Below are positions 20,349-25,609 of a stretch of 25,609 bases of DNA, in pieces (the first letter of the stretch is position 1; the number at the start of each line of letters is the position of its first letter). The notes under the pieces were generated by a model, which was not told where the DNA came from, did not search any database, and saw nothing but the letters and a program-made list of their open reading frames with translations. Where the stretch lies: assembly GCA_937884995.1 (NCBI GenBank), contig CAKZZL010000018.1, positions 1-25,609 of the forward strand. The letters are read 5' to 3'. The position numbers and the translations under genes were made by a program. Origin of the DNA: an uncultured Clostridia bacterium (GTDB taxonomy: Bacteria > Bacillota > Clostridia > Oscillospirales > Acutalibacteraceae).

Positions 20349-22594
20349 TTAACGAAGAATTATATTATGAAAAGCCCGCAAAAAACTGGCACGAAGCGTT
20401 GCCGCTCGGTAACGGCAGTATCGGCGCTATGTGCTTTAGCGGCGTTAAAACGGACGTTATTTCCCTTAACCACGATACGTTTTGGACGGGCCATCCTAAA
20501 AGCATTAAAAAGGAAGGCGCATATGAAGCGTATAAAAAAGCGCAGAAGCTTGCTCTTAAGGGCGAGTATTTTGAAGCGCAGGGTATCATTGAAAAAGGCT
20601 TTCTTACCTGTTGGTCGCAGGCATATATGCCTCTGGGGGATTTAACGCTCTCGTTTCAGTTAAATAAATATGAGTCATATCGGCGCAAGCTTGACCTTTC
20701 AGATGCTGTCCTTGAAAGCAGCTTTCATGCAGAAAACTCCTGCATTAAAAAGACGGCTTTTATATCCTATCCTGACGACGTACTCGTATATAAAATAGAA
20801 AGTGAAAACGGACGCTTTTCCTTTTCCGTTAATATATACAGTCCTCTGAAATCAAAGACTTCCGTTAGCAACGGTGTTCTGATTTTAGACGGCGAATGTC
20901 CGGGCGATGCAGATACCAAAAGTCCTCATTATCCCTGCAACAGCCTTGTTTATTCAGACGATCCTGAAGAAAAGGGCGTTTTGTTCAGATGTGCGTTTAA
21001 GGTCATAACCGACGGCGTGGTTTCTGAGAACAAGAATATAATCGAAATAGAAAACGCAAGCTATGCCGTATTGCTTCTTGCAGTGAAAACGAGCTATAAT
21101 GGCTTTGATAAATTTCCTGCCGTAGAGGGAAGGGAATACAAAAACGCCTGCATAAATACGCTGAATAAAGCTTCATCTTACGGCTTTGACGAACTGCTCA
21201 ATAGACATATTGCCGATTATTCCGCGTTATATAGCAGAGTGTCTTTAAATCTGTTTGATAATTCCGAACCGATACCTACTGACGAAAGAATAAAGCGATT
21301 TAAAAAGGCTGACGACAACGGAATGTACGAGTTGCTGTTTAATTTCGGACGCTATTTGCTGATCGCCTCGTCACGGCAGGGCAGCCTTGCCACGAACTTG
21401 CAGGGTATCTGGAACAACAGCATAAAGCCTCCGTGGAATTCAAATTATACGGTAAATATAAATACGGAAATGAATTATTGGTGCGCGCTTCCCTGCAATC
21501 TTCCCGAATTAATGCAGCCGCTTGTTGAATTAATAAAAACGCTGGCAGTTTCGGGCGAAGCTACTGCCAAAGAGTTTTATAACGCGGGTGGATTTGTTGT
21601 TCACCATAATACGGATATATGGGGATACACCGCCCCCGTTCAGGGAAGCGCAAACTGGGGATATTGGAACGGCGCTTCAGGATGGCTTTGCCGAAGCCTG
21701 TATGAGCTTTATGAATATACGCTTGATAGGGTATATCTTGAAAAAACTGCATATCCGCTTATGAAAAAGGCTGCACAGTTCTATCTTGATATATTAACCG
21801 AGGATGGCAACGGCGGTTTGATTATCAGCCCTGCAACCTCGCCTGAAAATCTTTTTAAATTTGACAAAGGTACGGCTGCACTTACAAAAAGCACGGCTAT
21901 GATAAACAGCATAGTTCTGGATTTGTTTGTGAACTGCAAAAAATGTTGCGAAACGCTTTCAGTAAATGATGATTTTTATAAGCAAATCTGCGAGAGTATT
22001 TTGAAAGTCAAACCCCTTGTTATAGGTGAGAACGGGGCAATCCTTGAATGGAACGAGCCTCTTGAAGAAACGGACATTCATCACCGCCATGTATCGCACC
22101 TCTATGCGCTTCACCCTGCAGGACTGATTACAAAGAAAAATAAGGAACTGTTTGACGCTTGCAGAAAAACGCTTGAAATAAGAGGCGACGACGGCACGGG
22201 CTGGAGTCTTGCGTGGAAGGTGAATTTTTGGGCAAGACTTCTTGATGGTAACCGTGCGCTCTCTCTTATTGATAAGCTTCTTACGCTTGTCAGCCCGAAA
22301 TCTGCGAATTACCGCAAGGGCGGTGTGTATCCCAACTTATTTGACGCGCACCCTCCGTTTCAGATTGACGGTAATTTCGGCGTTGTCAGCGGTATGTGCG
22401 AAATGCTACTCCAATCAGACAGCAAAAATATCTACCTACTTCCCGCCCTGCCGAATAAATGGCCAAACGGCAGCGTAAAAGGGCTTGCTGCACGCGGCGG
22501 TATTACGGTTGATGTATGCTGGCAAAACGGAAAAATTACCGATTATTCAGTTCACGGAAATAGCGAAAACCTAAACATTGTTCTTTGCAGATAA
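20345..22594 (+). CDS. GH95-family alpha-L-fucosidase (or related alpha-L-galactosidase)
   Basis: 749 residues. The N-terminal beta-sandwich opens YYEKPAKNWHEALPLGNGSI GAM and LNHDTFWTG, the hallmark start of GH95. The (alpha/alpha)6 barrel carries GSLATNLQGIWNN..PPWNSNYTVNINTEMNYW (about 345-380, with the N-x-N pair that activates water), EWNEPLEETDIHHRHVSHLYALHP (about 566-590, with the general-acid Glu) and QIDGNFG (about 672-678, with the catalytic-site Asp). The inverting enzyme removes terminal alpha-1,2-fucose from host glycans or plant xyloglucan. No signal peptide is present, so it should act inside the cell on imported oligosaccharides. It uses CGC, GGC and GCG codons far more than the nad/fol genes, suggesting transfer. 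It is probably co-translated with flanking ORFs. Confidence 0.9.
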   Translation: MINEELYYEKPAKNWHEALPLGNGSIGAMCFSGVKTDVISLNHDTFWTGHPKSIKKEGAYEAYKKAQKLALKGEYFEAQGIIEKGFLTCWSQAYMPLGDLTLSFQLNKYESYRRKLDLSDAVLESSFHAENSCIKKTAFISYPDDVLVYKIESENGRFSFSVNIYSPLKSKTSVSNGVLILDGECPGDADTKSPHYPCNSLVYSDDPEEKGVLFRCAFKVITDGVVSENKNIIEIENASYAVLLLAVKTSYNGFDKFPAVEGREYKNACINTLNKASSYGFDELLNRHIADYSALYSRVSLNLFDNSEPIPTDERIKRFKKADDNGMYELLFNFGRYLLIASSRQGSLATNLQGIWNNSIKPPWNSNYTVNINTEMNYWCALPCNLPELMQPLVELIKTLAVSGEATAKEFYNAGGFVVHHNTDIWGYTAPVQGSANWGYWNGASGWLCRSLYELYEYTLDRVYLEKTAYPLMKKAAQFYLDILTEDGNGGLIISPATSPENLFKFDKGTAALTKSTAMINSIVLDLFVNCKKCCETLSVNDDFYKQICESILKVKPLVIGENGAILEWNEPLEETDIHHRHVSHLYALHPAGLITKKNKELFDACRKTLEIRGDDGTGWSLAWKVNFWARLLDGNRALSLIDKLLTLVSPKSANYRKGGVYPNLFDAHPPFQIDGNFGVVSGMCEMLLQSDSKNIYLLPALPNKWPNGSVKGLAARGGITVDVCWQNGKITDYSVHGNSENLNIVLCR

Positions 22595-22599
22595 AAATT

Positions 22600-23943
22600 A
22601 TGAAACTTGAAAGCAATAACGAATTATTACAAAACGCCTTTGAATGGGCGGTGAATAAAACTAAGCAGTTTGTTGTAACGGGTCAGACGGGCGATGTCAA
22701 CAGAGGCGACGGCGGTAAGTGGTACGGTCCTGACGGCATTGTGCTGAAAAAGCCAACCGCGCAGTGGGCAAAGCCGAAAGCGTATAAGCCGTCATACTGG
22801 GCAGGCTATTATGACCGCACCGCTTTTTATATCCGTGATTTCGTGCATCAGGCTGTAGGCGCCCATCTTGTAGGGCTTGATAAGGAAAACTTTAATATGC
22901 TTTATACCTTCGTCAGCAATGCGAACGAAAAGACAGGTTGGTTTGCGCCTTGGGCATTTAACTTTGACGGCAGTATTTATTATATGGATACGCCGAATTA
23001 TAACCGTTTCGTGCGCGAAATTACCGCGCAGTTTGAGCTTGTTGAAACAGTATATAAACTGTATCTGTGGTCGGGCGACGAAAGATATATAAACGATGAA
23101 ATAATATTTGGTTTCATTACTCATATTATGACCGATTTTATTGATTGTCTTGACGGCGCAGTTTTGCCTGAAAAGAACGGTATCCCCGAGGGTTTTGGTG
23201 ATATTTTCAAAATCACCGCAACCTATAACGAGCGCGGCTTTCATGCAGTAGAGGCGGGCGACAGCATAGCCGCTTTGTATCAGGCGATAATCGCTTATGC
23301 AAACATTCTGAAACTAAGAGGAAATTCAGATGAGGCAGGCAAACAGTTTGAGCGTGCAGAAGCGTTAAAAGACTACTTTAATAATGACTGGAGCGTTGCC
23401 CAGGGCAGCGATAAATTTGCCTATGCAGTCGATAACCACGGCAGAAAGCATTATGAATGGTTGAAAAAAGGCTGCGAAATTCACGGCGGCGCATCGCTCG
23501 TTTTTATTCCTTTAAAAAAACTCGCCTATCAGGGTGAGCGGGGTAACAGACTGCTTGATTACATTTTTGAAAAAGAGTATGATATAAAAACAAGAGAAGA
23601 TAATATTGAAAGTCTGACTTATCTTCCCGATTTATTCTTTGCAAACGAACAGCCTGAACGCGCATGGTTCTGGATGAAGCATATAATCTCACAAAAGGAA
23701 TTGCCGCACGAAAGAGCCTCGCAGGGCAAAAACGGCGATTATCCAGAAATCTCCTTCACCTTCATATCACAGGTTATCGAGGGCTTAATGGGCGTAACCG
23801 TCAACGCCGCAACGGGTGAAATATCGGTTAAACCGAATTTACCCAAAGAAATCAGCAATATTTGCATAAAAGACTTTAGGGTTGGAAACCAATTATACAA
23901 CATTGAGATAGGCAGAAATAGCACTACAATAAATAAGACTTGA
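22600..23943 (+). CDS. Putative six-hairpin (alpha/alpha)6-barrel glycosidase
   Basis: 447 residues from ATG 22600, 5 bp after the fucosidase stop; a TTG at 22585 in the same frame would overlap it. The sequence is rich in helices with aromatic, acidic loops: WAGYYDRTAFYIRDFVHQAVGAHLVGL, GWFAPWAFNFDGSIYYMDTP, FELVETVYKLYLWSGDERYI, EGFGDIFKITATYNERGFHA, EAGDSIAALYQAIIAYA, and HERASQGKNGDYPEISFTFISQVIEGLMGV, ending in a beta-sandwich-like tail (GEISVKPNLPKEISNI). This is the layout of six-hairpin glycosidases, and the last motif resembles the end of GH78/GH95-like barrels. I cannot name the family. There is no signal peptide. Its coupling to the fucosidase suggests the same oligosaccharide as substrate. 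High use of CGC/GGC codons matches its neighbour. Confidence 0.7.
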   Translation: MKLESNNELLQNAFEWAVNKTKQFVVTGQTGDVNRGDGGKWYGPDGIVLKKPTAQWAKPKAYKPSYWAGYYDRTAFYIRDFVHQAVGAHLVGLDKENFNMLYTFVSNANEKTGWFAPWAFNFDGSIYYMDTPNYNRFVREITAQFELVETVYKLYLWSGDERYINDEIIFGFITHIMTDFIDCLDGAVLPEKNGIPEGFGDIFKITATYNERGFHAVEAGDSIAALYQAIIAYANILKLRGNSDEAGKQFERAEALKDYFNNDWSVAQGSDKFAYAVDNHGRKHYEWLKKGCEIHGGASLVFIPLKKLAYQGERGNRLLDYIFEKEYDIKTREDNIESLTYLPDLFFANEQPERAWFWMKHIISQKELPHERASQGKNGDYPEISFTFISQVIEGLMGVTVNAATGEISVKPNLPKEISNICIKDFRVGNQLYNIEIGRNSTTINKT

Positions 23944-23954
23944 GGATACGCATT

Positions 23955-23990
23955 GAAAAAAGGGCTTCGGTTATTTATACCGAAGTCCCT
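23955..23990. terminator. Bidirectional terminator after the glycosidase operon
   Basis: Stem AGGGCTTCGGT/ACCGAAGTCCCT (23961-23990, one bulged base). The minus-strand side is followed by TTTTTTC; the plus-strand tail (TCATATAAAT) is weak. Confidence 0.7.
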
Positions 23991-24026
23991 TCATATAAAT
24001 GCTTAAAATGTTAATTTTATCAAGCC

Positions 24027-24203
24027 TTAATCAAATTCATTTGGCTGAACAAACTTCTCGTTACTGATAGAATAAGCGTCCTGATATTTTGCAGTAAGAT
24101 AAAGCGTTTGGTCACCGTCTGTTAATTTTAAAAAGCAGAAACCATCTTTGTTAATGGCGGAAATACAGGCAAATCCCGGATTGTTGAAAATAGCATAACA
24201 AAA
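24027..24203 (-). pseudogene. C-terminal fragment of an unknown gene
   Basis: An open minus-strand stretch of about 58 codons without a start encodes CYAIFNNPGFACISAINKDG F, then LKLTDGDQTLYLTAKYQDAYS ISNEKFVQPNEFD and a stop. The composition is protein-like, not random AT-rich. I do not recognise the family. It begins at the terminator of the upstream lipoprotein gene, so it is not expressed from there. It looks like the tail of a deleted gene. Confidence 0.4.
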
Positions 24204-24228
24204 AGGTGTAGCCGTTACGACTACACCT
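24199..24228 (-). terminator. Terminator of the DUF348/G5 lipoprotein gene
   Basis: 8-bp stem AGGTGTAG/CTACACCT (24204-24211 with 24221-24228), 9-nt loop, followed on the minus strand by TTTTTGTT. It lies about 70 bp after the stop. The remaining 24229-24300 shows nothing else. Confidence 0.8.
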
Positions 24229-24300
24229 ATACATATTATATTGTCTATCCTTTAGAACACGTGACAGAGAAGACATCCTTTTTCTTGTATCTATTACTTG

Positions 24301-25290
24301 CTAAAACTCTTCATAGCCCTTGCTTCCGTCGGAATAAACTATTTCATAATAGCCATGGCCGGAACCATCACAGTCATATACGGGAGTTTTGCTGACAATT
24401 GTCTTTCCACCGCCTGATGAACTGCTGCCTGAGGAAGAACTATTCCCTGATGCGGACTGAGTTCCGTATATTATTATCTTATCAACAGCTTCTTTTATGA
24501 TTTTTTCTGAAACCACTTCTTTGCCGGCTTCTTCACCATCAACATATTTTACCTTGTATGTTACTTCCTTTTCGCCGTTGGCACCTTCCTGTTTTACCTC
24601 TGTCTTTCCGCTTCCTATGGAAGAAGAGTATTCTTTCTTGGTTTCAAAATTAATAGTCTCTGTTTTTGTTTCTTCTTTATATTCAACACGTTTTACACTG
24701 ATTTTCATGCCATCGGTTAGTTTTGTGTCCATCGATTCAGTGCAGACATCGTCGTCCCCCAGGGCAATCTCTTCCTGCTTGAGAAGTTCTTTTACGCTTG
24801 TTCCTTCGGCAACTACCATTTCCTCGCTTTTACCGTCAACCGTAAGAATGACTTTAATTCCTTTTAAAACATTGATTATCATTCCGTCCTTTAAGATGGC
24901 CTTCAGATCTTTGTCAACTATTTCATCGTCAGAGAGACTTATGCCTGCCTTCTTCAGGGCCTCTTCAACAGTTTCTCCTGTAAGTTCTACCTCTGTTTTA
25001 TTATCGTCCTTTACAATGGTAACCTTAGCATATCTTTTAATTAAAATCTCCTTGACATCTTCTGTTAATTTGCTGTCAATGGCCGGGTCGGTTTCATCTT
25101 TATCTCCCAGGAAAATTTCTGCAGCCGCAAGTATATCCCTGATTTTCTGTCCAGTTTTCGCACTGGTCTGGGTTTCAACACCGGAATCATTGATGTTCAG
25201 TGTTACCTCTTTGCCACCACAGGATGTAAATGCCAATAAAACCAATAATGTGAGCATTGTTACCGTAAGAGTTTTAATTAATGTTTTCAT
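24301..25290 (-). CDS. Lipoprotein with three DUF348 repeats and a G5 domain
   Basis: 329 residues. The lipoprotein signal is a hydrophobic stretch with lipobox AFTSC, so the protein should be anchored at C24 on the outer membrane face. Three ubiquitin-like DUF348 repeats follow (about 28-90, 90-145, 145-205), each with 'TG.TV.E.L..A.I.L..DD....' and 'L.DGM.I.V'. A G5 domain (about 207-285; VEYKEETKTETINFETK..., TYKVKYVDGEEAGKEVVSEKI) comes next, then a Ser/Gly linker and the tail YDCDGSGHGYYEIVYSDGS. In YabE/RpfB proteins such repeats precede a 3D or lysozyme-like catalytic domain. That domain is missing, so this is probably a cell-wall-binding or spacer protein. GGAGGACAAG gives the start; it overlaps the upstream gene by 17 bp. 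Confidence 0.8.
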   Translation of the reverse strand: MKTLIKTLTVTMLTLLVLLAFTSCGGKEVTLNINDSGVETQTSAKTGQKIRDILAAAEIFLGDKDETDPAIDSKLTEDVKEILIKRYAKVTIVKDDNKTEVELTGETVEEALKKAGISLSDDEIVDKDLKAILKDGMIINVLKGIKVILTVDGKSEEMVVAEGTSVKELLKQEEIALGDDDVCTESMDTKLTDGMKISVKRVEYKEETKTETINFETKKEYSSSIGSGKTEVKQEGANGEKEVTYKVKYVDGEEAGKEVVSEKIIKEAVDKIIIYGTQSASGNSSSSGSSSSGGGKTIVSKTPVYDCDGSGHGYYEIVYSDGSKGYEEF

Positions 25291-25588
25291 CTTGTCCTCC
25301 GAATTTTATTGATGAGGTTCCGAATTTAGTAAATCCATCTCCATCTTTTATTATTACAGATATTTCGACATTTGACGACATATCTATCTCTTCTGAATCA
25401 AAATATGCGAGATATCCTCTTTTACCTGTTTCAAAAATTGTATAACATTTACGTGTCTTGTACTCTCCGTCTTTACACTTAAGCGTAACATATACTGAAC
25501 TGGCATTTATATAATCTTCATCAACTGTTCCGCTTACCTCTACGTATGCCGGGGAGTCTTCCATGTAATCAAAATTTTTTCTACTCAT
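25274..25588 (-). CDS. Small soluble protein of unknown function
   Basis: 104 residues, mostly predicted beta strands (YVEVSGTVDEDYINASSVYV TL, NVEISVIIKDGDGFTKFG). It begins MSRKNFDYMEDSPAYVEV, contains a CKDGEYKTRKC cysteine pair, and has no signal peptide or membrane helix. AGGAGAGGAAAG upstream of ATG gives a confident start. It overlaps the DUF348/G5 lipoprotein gene by 17 bp, so the two proteins are probably co-translated. I know no family match; the strand pattern suggests an FxLYD-like or Ig-like small beta domain. Any upstream operon genes lie outside the window. Confidence 0.65.
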   Translation of the reverse strand: MSRKNFDYMEDSPAYVEVSGTVDEDYINASSVYVTLKCKDGEYKTRKCYTIFETGKRGYLAYFDSEEIDMSSNVEISVIIKDGDGFTKFGTSSIKFGGQDENIN

Positions 25589-25609
25589 GCTTTCCTCTCC
25601 TGTTCACCA

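Noticed and set aside
24497..25312. 271-codon plus-strand open frame opposite the DUF348/G5 gene
   Set aside because: Antisense shadow of a Lys/Glu/Thr-rich gene with clear domains, lipobox and ribosome binding site.

Overview
The window is AT-rich, with strong AGGAGG-type ribosome binding sites, many Rho-independent terminators, a TnpV-type transposon protein, a GH95 fucosidase and Clostridia-style surface lipoproteins. This fits a gut-associated low-GC Firmicute of class Clostridia. I cannot name the species from the sequence alone.

Layout. (1) 1-2.6 kb: remnant of a TetR regulator, then a minus-strand operon HAD phosphatase > GNAT acetyltransferase > Nudix-DUF218 fusion. (2) 2.7-4.7 kb: a transposon-scarred stretch with an intact tnpV, a 5'-truncated AEC transporter, a CmpB-like membrane protein and a second, broken tnpV. 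(3) 4.7-9.9 kb: the most interesting unit. A beta-helix carbohydrate-binding lipoprotein diverges from a VTC-type polyphosphate polymerase and a DUF4956 membrane protein, followed by an OmpR-type response regulator and a histidine kinase. The shared intergenic region holds two mirror-image pairs of TTTAGGTT-like boxes with 11-bp spacing, each placed 7 bp from a -10 hexamer. This suggests that the two-component system switches both sides together. (4) 9.9-12.2 kb: two divergent metallophosphoesterases. (5) 12.3-16.2 kb: tRNA-Arg(ACG), then nadB-nadC-folC. (6) 16.2-20.2 kb: a graveyard of mobile and accessory genes (relaxase fragment, two Fic genes that lost their catalytic core, tRNA fragments, integrase-site-like repeats) around an intact AbiE toxin-antitoxin pair. 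(7) 20.2-23.9 kb: a short upstream ORF, a GH95 alpha-L-fucosidase and an uncharacterised six-hairpin glycosidase-like protein, apparently co-translated. (8) 24-25.6 kb: a minus-strand pair, a small unknown protein and a DUF348/G5 lipoprotein.

Two structural observations stand out. The divergent promoter at 6305-6385 links the sensor system to the polyphosphate-polymerase/lipoprotein module. The 5' half (12421-12460, minus) and 3' half (17277-17320, plus) of a decayed second tRNA-Arg gene carry complementary anticodon stems. They bracket nadB-nadC-folC as if one inversion had split the tRNA in its anticodon loop. All family assignments come from reading motifs by eye; no database search was run.
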